A stretch of 64,000 nucleotides of DNA from Micromonospora sp. NBC_00421 (GCF_036017915.1 NZ_CP107929.1:3290001-3354000); one strand, 5' to 3'; positions 8,367-15,946 are shown, counted from the first letter of the stretch. Numbers and translations: made by a program. The notes: a model not told the origin generated them from the letters alone.

Positions 8367-9002
8367 TCAGCCGTGCCCGGCGGCCGGGAGGAGGTCGAGC
8401 ACGTACGCGTCGCCTTCGGGGCGGAAGCCGAGCCGGTGGTAGTAGGGGGTGACCATGCCGGGCGGGCTGACCACCCGGCGGAACCCCCGGTCGGTGAAGA
8501 GGCTGCTGCGGCGGTAGACGAACTCGCCGGGGGTGAGGTCGCGGAAGCGTGGGGTGACGTAGTCCAGGTCGATCTGGGCGGTACCGTGCGCCTCGGCGTG
8601 CGCCAGCACCACCCCGACCACCTCGTCGGCGCGTACCACCAGGAAGGCCGACCGGTCGGCGGTGGCCGGCGGCGGTCGGAAGCCGGGGTTGAACCGGGCG
8701 ATGTCGGCGGCGTGCACCCGCAGCGTGTGGGCCAGGAACTGGTCGTCGACGCCCACCTCGACCACCTGGTAGGTCTGCTCGTCGTGCCGGGTGGCAAGCA
8801 TCGACCGCAGGTACCACACGTTGATCACGGCGAGCACCACGTTCAGCCCGACCATCGGCCAGACCTGCACGGCGGCGTTGTAGCCGATCAGGATCAGGCA
8901 GCCGACCAGGTTGAGGGCGCGCAGCCGCAGCAGGCGCGTCTGCAGCAGCGACCAGACCAGCAGCGCGGAGCCGGCCCAGCCGAGGAGTTCCAGCCAGTTC
9001 AC
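8367..9002 (-). CDS. Membrane protein with YgjV/PnuC-like helices and a soluble C-terminal domain
   Basis: A 211-residue protein starting at GTG 9002 (MNWLELLGWAGSAL). The first ~75 residues hold three hydrophobic segments resembling YgjV/PnuC-like small membrane proteins (SLLQTRLLRLRALNLVGCLILIGYN spans two of them). Residues ~80-211 are soluble and look like an acetyltransferase-type fold (FLVVRADEVVGVVLAHAE, then VTPYYHRLGFRPEGDAYVLDL), but a complete acetyl-CoA motif is not evident. The two-part architecture is seen directly; function is not known. Downstream of the GNAT gene at 9012 with a 9-nt gap, so probably co-transcribed. Confidence 0.7.
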   Translation of the reverse strand: MNWLELLGWAGSALLVWSLLQTRLLRLRALNLVGCLILIGYNAAVQVWPMVGLNVVLAVINVWYLRSMLATRHDEQTYQVVEVGVDDQFLAHTLRVHAADIARFNPGFRPPPATADRSAFLVVRADEVVGVVLAHAEAHGTAQIDLDYVTPRFRDLTPGEFVYRRSSLFTDRGFRRVVSPPGMVTPYYHRLGFRPEGDAYVLDLLPAAGHG

Positions 9003-9011
9003 CCCGCGAGA

Positions 9012-9512
9012 CTAGTGCCCGCCCTGGTCAGCCGGGGCGGCGGGCAACTCCAGCAGCCACTCCTCGACCTCCCGGCCCCGGCCGTGGGCGTACCCCGAGT
9101 CCTCGCCGACGATCACGAACCCGCACTTGCGCAGCACCGCCAGGGAGGCCCGGTTGTCCTTCGCGGCGCGGGCGCGCACCGGCCGCTGCGGCAGCTCGCG
9201 CAGCAGCGCCGACAGCGCGGCGGTGGCGTGGCCGTGCCCCCAGCGGCGCGGGTCGATCCAGTAGCTGACCTCGGTCTGCTCCCCCACCGGGAAGGCCGCC
9301 ACGTGCCCGACCACCGCCCCGTCGACGACCACCGTGCGGTTCACGATCCGGGGATCGGCACGGATCCGCGCCCAATGCGCGTCGAACGCCGCCCGGTCGG
9401 CCGGGTCGGCCGGGCCGAAGGCGGCCATCCAGGCCCCCTCCGGGTCCTGCTCGTGGGCGAAGAAGTGCGGCAGGTCGTCGTCGCGCACCGGACGCAGGCG
9501 CAGGTCGGTCAC
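9012..9512 (-). CDS. GNAT family N-acetyltransferase
   Basis: A 166-residue acetyltransferase of the RimJ/RimL-like group. Motif A is RRWGHGHATAALSALL (Q/R-x-x-G-x-G/A) near residues 86-105, followed by N-x-ASLAVLRKCGF, the usual motif B, near 125-138. GTG 9512 (VTDLRLRPVRDDDLP) is the natural family start; the same frame remains open far upstream, but that part is not GNAT-like. Transfers acetyl from acetyl-CoA to an unknown amine. Confidence 0.85.
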   Translation of the reverse strand: MTDLRLRPVRDDDLPHFFAHEQDPEGAWMAAFGPADPADRAAFDAHWARIRADPRIVNRTVVVDGAVVGHVAAFPVGEQTEVSYWIDPRRWGHGHATAALSALLRELPQRPVRARAAKDNRASLAVLRKCGFVIVGEDSGYAHGRGREVEEWLLELPAAPADQGGH

Positions 9513-9645
9513 CGCCGGAGGATACGCACCGGCACCGACGACCTCGGGACCTGTGGCCCGGTCGGCGTACCGTCCGGCCCTGCCGGTGGGCTCCCGACCG
9601 TTGCTACCAACGAGGGGACAGCTCCGACCGGCAGGAGGCAGCGCC

Positions 9646-10089
9646 ATGACCGCGATCTTCAACCCCACCGGACCCGCCCCGCTGGGGCCACCGGTGCCCC
9701 GCACCCCGGTGGAGGCGAGCGGGCCGACGGTGGTCGGGCCGGTGGGGCCGGTGCTGGCCCTGCCCGGTTCGCCGGCCGCCGCGCTGGTGCCGGTGACCCG
9801 GGACGGACGGGCCGTGGGCGCGTTCGTGCTCGCCGACGGCCGGGTCCGGTACCGGGGGCTACCCGACCCGGACCGGGTGCTCGCCGTAGCGGCCGGTGCC
9901 GCCGCCGTCGCCCTGGTAATCGCGGGGGTGGCGGCGCGACGGCGGCCACCGGCGATCGGCAGGGTGACCATGGGACCCGGCGGCTGGGTCAGCCTGCGCG
10001 GCGCGCGGGTGCCCGCGTTGCGCCCGGCGTCGCCCCGGCCGTGGTGGGCGCGGCTGCTGCGGGCCCGCCGGCTGGTCGTGCAGCGCTGA
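9646..10089 (+). CDS. Hypothetical protein with one membrane segment
   Basis: Not recognised. A 147-residue protein starting at ATG 9646 behind GGCAGGAGG. It has a proline/glycine-rich N-terminus (~1-45), a short soluble stretch (LVPVTRDGRAVGAFVLADGRVRYRG), one hydrophobic helix (~83-104, VLAVAAGAAAVALVIAGVAA) and a basic tail. It ends 12 bp before a DevR-like box and lies at the left end of a stress-gene island. Confidence 0.6.
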   Translation: MTAIFNPTGPAPLGPPVPRTPVEASGPTVVGPVGPVLALPGSPAAALVPVTRDGRAVGAFVLADGRVRYRGLPDPDRVLAVAAGAAAVALVIAGVAARRRPPAIGRVTMGPGGWVSLRGARVPALRPASPRPWWARLLRARRLVVQR

Positions 10090-10101
10090 CCGGCCACCGG
10101 G

Positions 10102-10115
10102 GGGTCTTTGGTCCC
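10102..10115. promoter_or_regulatory. DevR/DosR-like box 1
   Basis: GGGTCTTTGGTCCC, a GGG-N8-CCC palindrome resembling the core of the mycobacterial DosR/DevR operator (GGGACTTTAGTCCC). It lies ~70 bp upstream of a truncated pflA-like sequence and matches a second box at 11687 in 12 of 14 positions. Confidence 0.5.
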
Positions 10116-10179
10116 GGGCGGAGGCGATCCTGCGCCTCTGCCCGGGGCGGCCCGGCCCGGCGAGGCTGATGGTGCAGGC

Positions 10180-10435
10180 GAAACACCGGGCCTGCACACC
10201 GCGCTGGACACCTCCGGCTTCCTCGGGGTCCGCGCCGACGACGCGATGCTCGACGCCACCGACCTGGTGCTGCTGGACGTCAAGTCGTGGGACCCGGCGA
10301 CCTACCGGCAGGTCACCCGCGCCGGATCCGTCACCCCGACGCTGCGCTTCGGCCGGCGGCTCGCCGACCGGGGCGTCCCGATCTGGGTACGGTTCGTGCT
10401 GGTCCCCGGCCTCACCGACGACCTGACGCTGGCGG
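10180..10435 (+). pseudogene. Internal fragment of a pyruvate formate-lyase activating enzyme
   Basis: Reading on the plus strand in the frame of 10108, residues from GLHTALDTSGFLG through LVLLDVKSWDPATYRQVT to WVRFVLVPGLTDD correspond to the middle and late part of PFL-activating radical-SAM enzymes. The N-terminal CxxxCxxC cluster motif and the C-terminus are missing, and the frame runs on into the antisense of the next gene. It is truncated at both ends. A DevR-like box lies just upstream, as expected for a gene of anaerobic or hypoxic metabolism. Confidence 0.65.
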
Positions 10436-10439
10436 ACAG

Positions 10440-10661
10440 TCAGCCCTGCTCCTCCTCGTCTGCGGCCGGCCTGGGGCGACGGTGCTCCCGGATGTACGCC
10501 TCGACGTCGGACCGCAGCCACACCGAGCCGACCGACAACGTCTGGAACGGGCGCGGAAAGTTTGGATGCAGCGCGATGGCCCGGAACCGTGACCGGCTGA
10601 CATTCAGCATCTTCAGGATTTCGCCTGCGGCGACGAGTGGCCCCGGCACCTCATCAGTCAT
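10440..10661 (-). CDS. Small helix-turn-helix protein, AlpA/excisionase-like
   Basis: A 73-residue protein starting at ATG 10661. The pattern LVAAGEILKMLNVSRSRF, then PNFPRPF and VWLRSDVEAYI, is the winged-helix layout of AlpA/MerR-type excisionases and small phage regulators. Its 3' end lies a few bases from the broken pflA fragment, suggesting it came in with a mobile element. No integrase or attachment site is visible nearby. Confidence 0.7.
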   Translation of the reverse strand: MTDEVPGPLVAAGEILKMLNVSRSRFRAIALHPNFPRPFQTLSVGSVWLRSDVEAYIREHRRPRPAADEEEQG

Positions 10662-10695
10662 GCCAGCAAGCTAGACCAGTGCGCGCGTGCCGCAG

Positions 10696-10724
10696 TTGAC
10701 ACGATCGTTCTTGCACGCTAACGG
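10696..10724 (+). promoter_or_regulatory. Candidate promoter
   Basis: TTGACA (10696-10701), 17-bp spacer, TAACGG (10719-10724), in a locally AT-richer stretch (10662-10810). It would transcribe rightward towards the small gene at 10894. Confidence 0.4.
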
Positions 10725-10773
10725 GGTCACGATAACTGGCACACGAGCATGACGACGCGATATATCTGACGTG

Positions 10774-10791
10774 CCAACGTTGACACGTTGG
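10774..10791. promoter_or_regulatory. Inverted repeat, candidate operator
   Basis: CCAACG-TTGACA-CGTTGG, a perfect 6-bp inverted repeat around a -35-like TTGACA. It sits between the excisionase-like gene and the plus-strand gene at 10894 and could be the binding site of the small HTH protein. Confidence 0.4.
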
Positions 10792-10893
10792 TGACTGAGG
10801 GTGTGGAATCGGTGACGCGGCGCCTCCGCCCTGGTGGAGCTGGGCTCGGTGGGGCGGGGTGCCGCGAAGACCCCGACACCCCCGGGAGGCGAG

Positions 10894-11220
10894 ATGCGCG
10901 GACACCGCGAGGTGCCGTACCTGGTGGAACTGTCCTGGCGCTGCCTGGACCACCACCGCAACGCGCGGTGCGAGAAGTGCACCGGGACCGGCTTCTGCCC
11001 GGCGGTGGAGGCCGCCCGCACCCGACGGTCGATCTTCGTCCAACCGGCCGGACTGGTCATCCACCGACACGACGCGCCACCACCACAGCGACGGTCCCGG
11101 CCGACGCCGACGGGAACGTCGCCGACGGTCCGGGTCAGCTCGCCGCCGAGGTCGGGTAGCCGTACAGGTCGAGCAGGCGGCCCCGGGACGCCTGGAGCCG
11201 GTCCACCACCACGCTCATGA
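10894..11220 (+). CDS. Cys/His-rich hypothetical protein, possibly truncated
   Basis: Not recognised. The ATG at 10894 is preceded by GGGAGG with a 4-nt gap, and codons carry strong third-position GC. The first ~50 residues contain a zinc-ribbon-like spacing (C-LDHH, then C-EK-C and a further C in GTGFC). The last ~29 codons overlap the convergent gene at 11135 by 86 bp, and the C-terminal part is low in recognisable structure, so the original 3' end was probably lost. Possibly residual cargo of the same element as the excisionase-like gene. Confidence 0.45.
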   Translation: MRGHREVPYLVELSWRCLDHHRNARCEKCTGTGFCPAVEAARTRRSIFVQPAGLVIHRHDAPPPQRRSRPTPTGTSPTVRVSSPPRSGSRTGRAGGPGTPGAGPPPRS

Positions 11221-11605
11221 ACCGGGTGGTGAGCTGCCGGCCCAGGGCGTCGTCGGACTCCATCAGCCGGCGTACCCCCTCGGCGGTGAACTCCACTGTG
11301 GTGGTCCGCCGGACGGCGACCGCACCGAACTGCCACCGGTACGGCGGGAACAGCCACGACCAGCCGAGCACCCCGCCCGGCCCGATCGACTCGATGCCCA
11401 CGTCGCCGCGCCCCGGCACCGGGAAGTCCAGCGCCACCTCACCGCCCCGGACCAGCCAGAACCGTTCCGCCGGCTGCCCGGCACGGAACAGCCGGTGCCC
11501 GGGGTGCCAGACCACCGGTCGGGCGTACCCGGTCAGCCGGGGCAGCCACTCCTGCGGCAGTCCGGCGAGGAACGGGTGCTCGGTGAGCATCTCCAACGGG
11601 GTCAT
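11135..11605 (-). CDS. Cyclic-nucleotide-binding (Crp-type) domain protein without DNA-binding domain
   Basis: A 156-residue protein consisting of one CNB beta-roll (FLAGLPQEWLPRL, HRLFRAGQPAERFWLVRGGEVAL, IGPGGVLGWSWLFPPYRW). A C-terminal winged helix, as in Crp or Fnr, is absent, so it is probably a sensor or partner protein rather than a regulator. ATG 11605 (MTPLEMLTEHPFL) is the family-like start, with GGAGGAAGG ~12 nt upstream. Divergent from the universal stress gene, with a DevR-like box between them. Confidence 0.75.
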   Translation of the reverse strand: MTPLEMLTEHPFLAGLPQEWLPRLTGYARPVVWHPGHRLFRAGQPAERFWLVRGGEVALDFPVPGRGDVGIESIGPGGVLGWSWLFPPYRWQFGAVAVRRTTTVEFTAEGVRRLMESDDALGRQLTTRFMSVVVDRLQASRGRLLDLYGYPTSAAS

Positions 11606-11686
11606 CAGGGTGCCCTTCCTCCGGGAGGGACCGACCGGTGGCCCGCCCCTCCCCTCCATCCCACTCCCGTCGTGGGTGAGACGTCA

Positions 11687-11700
11687 GGGCCGTTGGTCCC
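11687..11700. promoter_or_regulatory. DevR/DosR-like box 2
   Basis: GGGCCGTTGGTCCC, GGG-N8-CCC, in the 285-bp region between the divergent CNB-domain gene (start 11605) and the universal stress gene (start 11891). The position fits control of one or both. Confidence 0.5.
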
Positions 11701-11890
11701 GGGGCCCGCGGGCGCATTGCCTCTGCCCCGCCGGCCGGGCGGGCGGAAAGGTGGAACGCGACGGCGTGCCCGGGACGCGCCGCGGAAGGCCGAGCGTCCG
11801 GCGCGGGCGGCGGCACGCCCGGCCGGGTCACCTGCCGGCGCACGCGGGCCGGCACCTCGACAATGGGCTGAGCCGACCCAGGGAGAGCTG

Positions 11891-12763
11891 ATGAACCGAC
11901 CGGTAGTGGTGGGCGTGGACGGCTCGCCGGCCAGCCTCGCCGCCGCGGAACAGGCCGCACACGCGGCGGTGCTGCGCGGCGCGCCGCTGCACCTGGTGCA
12001 CGGCTACCTGCACCCGCTCGGCTACGGCGTGCCGCTGAACCCGTACGACCTGGGGGTGCCGGCGCCGTCGGAGGACGCGCAGCGGATGTTGGCGCGGACC
12101 GCCGCCGAGCTGGCCGACCGGTGGTCGGGGCTGACGGTGCAGGCGCGGCAGGTGGCCGGTGGGGCGGGCGCGACGCTTGTCGAGGAGTCCCGCCGGGCCG
12201 ATCTGGTGGTGGTGGGCAGCCGGGGGTTGGGCGGGTTCGCCGGGCTGTTGCTCGGCTCGGTCGGCGCCCAGGTCGCCGCGCACGCGCACTGCCCGGTGCT
12301 GGTGGTCCGCCCGGAGGCGCAGCCGCTTGCCGTGGACGGGCCGGTGCTGGTGGGCGTGGACGGCTCGCCGGCCGCCGGGGTGGCCGCCGACCAGGCCGCC
12401 GCCGAGGCGGTCCGGCGGGGTGTCCCGCTGGTGCTGGTGCACGTCGGCCCCGCCCCGCAGGACCGGGAGAACCCGGACGAGGTGGCGGAGGCCGAGGCGG
12501 CGTACCGGGCGCACGCGGTACGGCTGCTCGCCGAGGCGTCCGCCAAGGTGCGCGCCGACCACCCGGACGTGGTGCTGCGGGAGCATCCGGTCCGGGCGGT
12601 CGGTGTGGCGCAGGGCCTGGTCGAGGCGAGCGGGACGGCGTCGGTGCTGGCCGTCGGCACCCGGGGGCGGGGCGGCTTCACCGGCCTGTTGCTGGGCTCG
12701 GTCAGCCAGGCGGTGGTGCAGCACGCCCACTGCCCGGTGCTGGTGGCCCACCCGTACCGGTGA
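11891..12763 (+). CDS. Universal stress protein, tandem UspA domains
   Basis: A 290-residue cytoplasmic protein with two UspA domains (~3-140 and ~152-288). Each begins VVVGVDGSPA or VLVGVDGSPA and ends with the ATP-binding G-x2-G-x9-GS pattern (GSRGLGGFAGLLLGS; GTRGRGGFTGLLLGS). Double-domain USPs of this kind are typical members of DosR/DevR regulons, consistent with the box upstream. ATG 11891 has GGAGAG three bases upstream. Confidence 0.9.
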   Translation: MNRPVVVGVDGSPASLAAAEQAAHAAVLRGAPLHLVHGYLHPLGYGVPLNPYDLGVPAPSEDAQRMLARTAAELADRWSGLTVQARQVAGGAGATLVEESRRADLVVVGSRGLGGFAGLLLGSVGAQVAAHAHCPVLVVRPEAQPLAVDGPVLVGVDGSPAAGVAADQAAAEAVRRGVPLVLVHVGPAPQDRENPDEVAEAEAAYRAHAVRLLAEASAKVRADHPDVVLREHPVRAVGVAQGLVEASGTASVLAVGTRGRGGFTGLLLGSVSQAVVQHAHCPVLVAHPYR

Positions 12764-12769
12764 GGGACC

Positions 12770-12786
12770 GCCACCCGTCGGGTGGC
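12770..12786. terminator. Hairpin between convergent genes
   Basis: Perfect 7-bp stem GCCACCC-GTC-GGGTGGC, 7 bp after the universal stress gene stop and before the convergent flavin reductase stop at 12822. No T-run, as is common in actinobacteria. Confidence 0.5.
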
Positions 12787-12821
12787 CCTGCCGGCGCGGT
12801 CCGACCGGCCACCAACGGGCC

Positions 12822-13448
12822 TCAGCCCTCGCGGCCGCCGCCGAGGAGTTCGGCGAAGTCGGTGGTGAGGGCGAACGGGTCCGCCGGGCCGGTGGCCGGT
12901 GGCCGCCTGTCGACCTGGGCGGCGAGTTCCAGGCCGGCGCGGCGGATCCGGCCCCGCAGCGCGCCGTCGGCGGTGCCGCCGGACCAGTCCTCCGGGGCGG
13001 CGAAGACCGACGTCGGCAGCACCACCGCGCGCAGGTAGCCGAACATCGGCCGGACGGCGTGCTCCAGGGCGAGGGAGTGCCGGGCGGTGCCGCCGGTCGC
13101 GCCGATCAGCACCGGCCGGTCGACCAGCGCCTGGGCGTCCACCACGTCGAAGAAGGACTTGAACAGCCCGTTGTACGACGCGTTGAAGATCGGCGTGACG
13201 GCGACGATGCCGTCGGCACCGGTCACCGCGTCGAGGGCGGCCCGCAGCTCGGTCGACGGGAAGCCGGTGAGCAGGTTGTTCACCACGTCGTGGGCGTGGT
13301 CGCGCAGCTCCACCACCCGCAGCTCCACCTCGTCGCCGCGCCGGACCAGCTCGTCACGGGCCGCCGCGGCGAGCTGGTCGGCGAGCAGCCGGGTGGACGA
13401 CGGCTGGCTCAGCCCCGCCGACACCACGGCCAGGGTGCGCCGGGTCAT
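12822..13448 (-). CDS. NAD(P)H-dependent FMN reductase
   Basis: A 208-residue flavodoxin-like protein of the CE1759/MsuE-like reductase type: phosphate loop SAGLSQPSSTRLLADQL at residues ~10-26, then TPIFNASYNGLFKSFFD around 85-101. It overlaps the upstream monooxygenase gene by 4 bases (ATGA), so the two are translated together. It probably supplies reduced flavin to that monooxygenase. Confidence 0.85.
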   Translation of the reverse strand: MTRRTLAVVSAGLSQPSSTRLLADQLAAAARDELVRRGDEVELRVVELRDHAHDVVNNLLTGFPSTELRAALDAVTGADGIVAVTPIFNASYNGLFKSFFDVVDAQALVDRPVLIGATGGTARHSLALEHAVRPMFGYLRAVVLPTSVFAAPEDWSGGTADGALRGRIRRAGLELAAQVDRRPPATGPADPFALTTDFAELLGGGREG

Positions 13449-14626
13449 CGGACCCCCTCCGCCCCGGCACCGGCCAGGTCACCGTTCCCGGCCGGGTCGC
13501 TGCTCCCGGCCTGGTCGCTGCTCCCGGCCTGGTCGGTGGCCGCCCGGTCGGCGGCGTCGCGGGCGGCGACCAGCGAGGCGTGGGTGGGCGCGACCGGCAC
13601 GTGCGCCGGGCGCAGCGCGTCGAACTCCTTGCGCAGCACGGGTACGACCTCCTCGCCGAGCAGGTCGAGCTGCTCCAGCACCGTCTTGAGGGGCAGCCCG
13701 GCGTGGTCCAGCAGGAACAGCTGCCGCTGGTAGTCGCCGACGTACTCGCGGAAGCCGAGGGTACGGTCGATGACCTGCTGCGGGCTGCCCACGGTCAGCG
13801 GGGTCTCCCGGGTGAACTCCTCCATCGACGGCCCGTGCCCGTAGACCGGCGCGTTGTCGAAGTACGGCCGGAACTCGCGCACGGCGTCCTGGGAGTTGCG
13901 CCGCATGAACACCTGACCGCCGAGCCCGACGATGGCCTGCTCGGGCGAGCCGTGGCCGTAGTGGGCGAAGCGCTGCCGGTAGAGGCCGACCATCCGCTGG
14001 GTGTGCTCCTTCGGCCAGAAGATGTGGTTGGCGAAGAAGCCGTCACCGTAGTACGCGGCCTGCTCGGCGATCTCGGGGCTGCGGATAGAGCCGTGCCAGA
14101 CGAACGGGGGGACGTCGTCGAGCGGGCGCGGGGTCGAGGTGAACGACTGCAACGGGGTACGGAACTTGCCCTGCCAGTCGACCACGTCCTCGCGCCACAG
14201 CCGGTGCAGCAGCTCGTAGTTCTCGATGGCGAGCCGGATGCCGTTGCGGATGTCCTGCCCGAACCACGGGTAGACCGGCCCGGTGTTGCCGCGCCCCATC
14301 ATCAGGTCCACCCGACCGTCGGCCAGGTGCTGGAGCATGGCGTAGTCCTCGGCGATCTTCACCGGGTCGTTGGTGGTGATCAGCGTGGTCGAGGTGGACA
14401 GCAGCAGCCGCTCGGTACGGGCGGCGATGTGCCCCAGCATGGTCGTGGGCGAGGACGGGACGAACGGGCGGTTGTGGTGCTCGCCGGTGGCGAAGACGTC
14501 CAGACCGACCTCTTCGGCCTTGAGGGCGATCGCCACCATCGCCTTGATCCGCTCGTGCTCGGTCGGCTCCCGTCCGGTGGTCGGGTCGACCGTGACATCG
14601 CCGACGGTGAAGACTCCGAACTGCAT
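13445..14626 (-). CDS. LLM-class flavin-dependent monooxygenase
   Basis: A 393-residue bacterial-luciferase-like oxidoreductase of the CE1758 type. The TIM-barrel core reads FGVFTVGDV, FATGEHHNRPFVPSS, LLLSTSTTLITTNDP, DLMMGRGNTGPVYPWF. ATG 14626 (MQFGVFTVG) has AGGAG six bases upstream and matches the family start. The last ~25 residues are a hexapeptide-like repeat (SSDQAG, SSDQAG, SSDPAG) encoded by 18-bp units at ~13494-13535, outside the barrel. Substrate unknown. Confidence 0.9.
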   Translation of the reverse strand: MQFGVFTVGDVTVDPTTGREPTEHERIKAMVAIALKAEEVGLDVFATGEHHNRPFVPSSPTTMLGHIAARTERLLLSTSTTLITTNDPVKIAEDYAMLQHLADGRVDLMMGRGNTGPVYPWFGQDIRNGIRLAIENYELLHRLWREDVVDWQGKFRTPLQSFTSTPRPLDDVPPFVWHGSIRSPEIAEQAAYYGDGFFANHIFWPKEHTQRMVGLYRQRFAHYGHGSPEQAIVGLGGQVFMRRNSQDAVREFRPYFDNAPVYGHGPSMEEFTRETPLTVGSPQQVIDRTLGFREYVGDYQRQLFLLDHAGLPLKTVLEQLDLLGEEVVPVLRKEFDALRPAHVPVAPTHASLVAARDAADRAATDQAGSSDQAGSSDPAGNGDLAGAGAEGVR

Positions 14627-14738
14627 GACCAGCTCCTCGCGTCTGAGATACCGGGCCTTCCGTGGTACCCGGACGTCGCGCACAACATAGTTGCTGAGTC
14701 AACTATTCCGCCGCCGACCGCACAGGAGGTGGCCTCGG

Positions 14739-15053
14739 TCACCCCTGCGGCGTCGGACCCACCGGCCCCTCGCCCTCCTTCGGCACTCCGGAACCCGCCT
14801 GGTCCGACGCGGCAGGCGGCGGGCCGTCGTGGGGCGTTGCGGTCGAAGGCGGGCCGGGGTACTGCTGGCCCGGGGGCGGGCCGTACCGGGCCGGGTCGGC
14901 CGGGGGCCACGGCCGGGTCGGGGGCGGGGACGGGCGGCGACGGCTGAGCTGCACCGCCACCACGACGACCACCGCCAGCACCAGCATCACCGCCAGCGGA
15001 ATGGCCACGCAGGCCAGCCGGCCGACCAGTACTCCGGCGTCGTGTGCGTCCAT
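14739..15053 (-). CDS. Small membrane protein with proline-rich tail
   Basis: Not recognised. 104 residues: one N-terminal transmembrane helix (~15-38, ACVAIPLAVMLVLAVVVVVAV) followed by a basic stop (SRRRP) and a cytoplasmic proline/glycine-rich tail. The ATG at 15053 has GGAGGT 7 nt upstream, which makes translation credible. Confidence 0.55.
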   Translation of the reverse strand: MDAHDAGVLVGRLACVAIPLAVMLVLAVVVVVAVQLSRRRPSPPPTRPWPPADPARYGPPPGQQYPGPPSTATPHDGPPPAASDQAGSGVPKEGEGPVGPTPQG

Positions 15054-15176
15054 CTCGGTTACCTCCACGCTCGCGATGAGCGCGAATGCTAACCAATCCC
15101 GCTGGGAACGGACGCCCCCACCACGGGCCCCCTACGCCACGACAGCGGAGAACTGCGTCGAACCCGCAGGCCCGGG

Positions 15177-15857
15177 TCAGGTACGCCGTCGGGGCACGTG
15201 CCGGCGGTAGGGGCTGACCGTCGGGTCGCCGGTGATCCAGAAACGCCACGGCACGTCGTGGGCGGCGGCCACGCCGACCCGGGGGCCGGCGGAGACGGCC
15301 GACCGGGAGACCGGTGTCGTCGGCGGGGTGAGCAGGAGCGGGCCGCTGCCGTCGAGCACACAGGTGCCGTTCGCCGGCGCGGTGACGCCGAGCGCGACAG
15401 CCAGCCGGGCCGGCCCCCGGGCCAGGTCCCGGTCGGCGGCGTCCCCCCTGCGCTCGCGGGCGATCGGCAGCCCGTCGACCACCGCACCGGCCCGCAGCAG
15501 GACGGCAGCCGCCTCACCCTCACCACCGCAGACGATGTTGAGACACCAGTGCATGCCGAACACGAAGTACGTGTAGGCGTGCCCGGCCGGCCCGAACATC
15601 ACCCTGGTCCGAGGGGTGGGTCCACGGTGGGCGTGCGACGCCGGGTCCTCGCCGGTGCCCGCGTACGCCTCGACCTCGGTCAACCTGATCCGGACGCCAC
15701 CGGCGGCGAGTTCCCAGCCGAGCAGCGTCCGCGCGGTCTCGGCCACCTCGGCGGCGGGGGCGTGCAGCCACGGGTAGTCCACCGGTCCAGGTAACGACAA
15801 CTGCGGAAGATCGGCAAACCGAGGACGGCGTTCCCGCCGGGAATCCCTTGCGGGCAT
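15177..15857 (-). CDS. DNA-3-methyladenine glycosylase (AAG/MPG type)
   Basis: Base-excision-repair enzyme that removes alkylated purines, 226 residues. Family marks: LTEVEAYAG with the catalytic glutamate (near residue 62), SHAHRGPTPRTRVMFGPAGHAYTYFVFGMHWCLNIV with the DNA-binding tyrosines, and DLARGPARLAVALGV. It lies between argH and tyrS, a common neighbourhood in actinobacteria. ATG 15857 is used; the upstream SD is weak. Confidence 0.9.
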   Translation of the reverse strand: MPARDSRRERRPRFADLPQLSLPGPVDYPWLHAPAAEVAETARTLLGWELAAGGVRIRLTEVEAYAGTGEDPASHAHRGPTPRTRVMFGPAGHAYTYFVFGMHWCLNIVCGGEGEAAAVLLRAGAVVDGLPIARERRGDAADRDLARGPARLAVALGVTAPANGTCVLDGSGPLLLTPPTTPVSRSAVSAGPRVGVAAAHDVPWRFWITGDPTVSPYRRHVPRRRT

Positions 15858-15911
15858 GCGCCGTCATGCTGTGTCGTCACGGCGGGCACGCCTTCTGCTT
15901 AAACACTTCGT

Positions 15912-15930
15912 TGACAACGGATCGTTGTTA
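15912..15930. promoter_or_regulatory. Palindromic operator candidate
   Basis: TGACAACG-GAT-CGTTGTTA, with a perfect ACAACG/CGTTGT core (15914-15928) and one mismatch in the extended arms. It overlaps a TTGACA -35-like sequence (15911-15916) just upstream of the small DNA-binding protein gene; autoregulation is a reasonable guess. Confidence 0.5.
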
Positions 15931-15946
15931 GCTTGGAATGGGTGCC

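Noticed and set aside
9513..10283. N-terminal extension of the GNAT gene to position 10283
   Set aside because: The extension is antisense to the gene at 9646, which has its own SD and ATG, and shows no GNAT-like residues; GTG 9512 fits the family.
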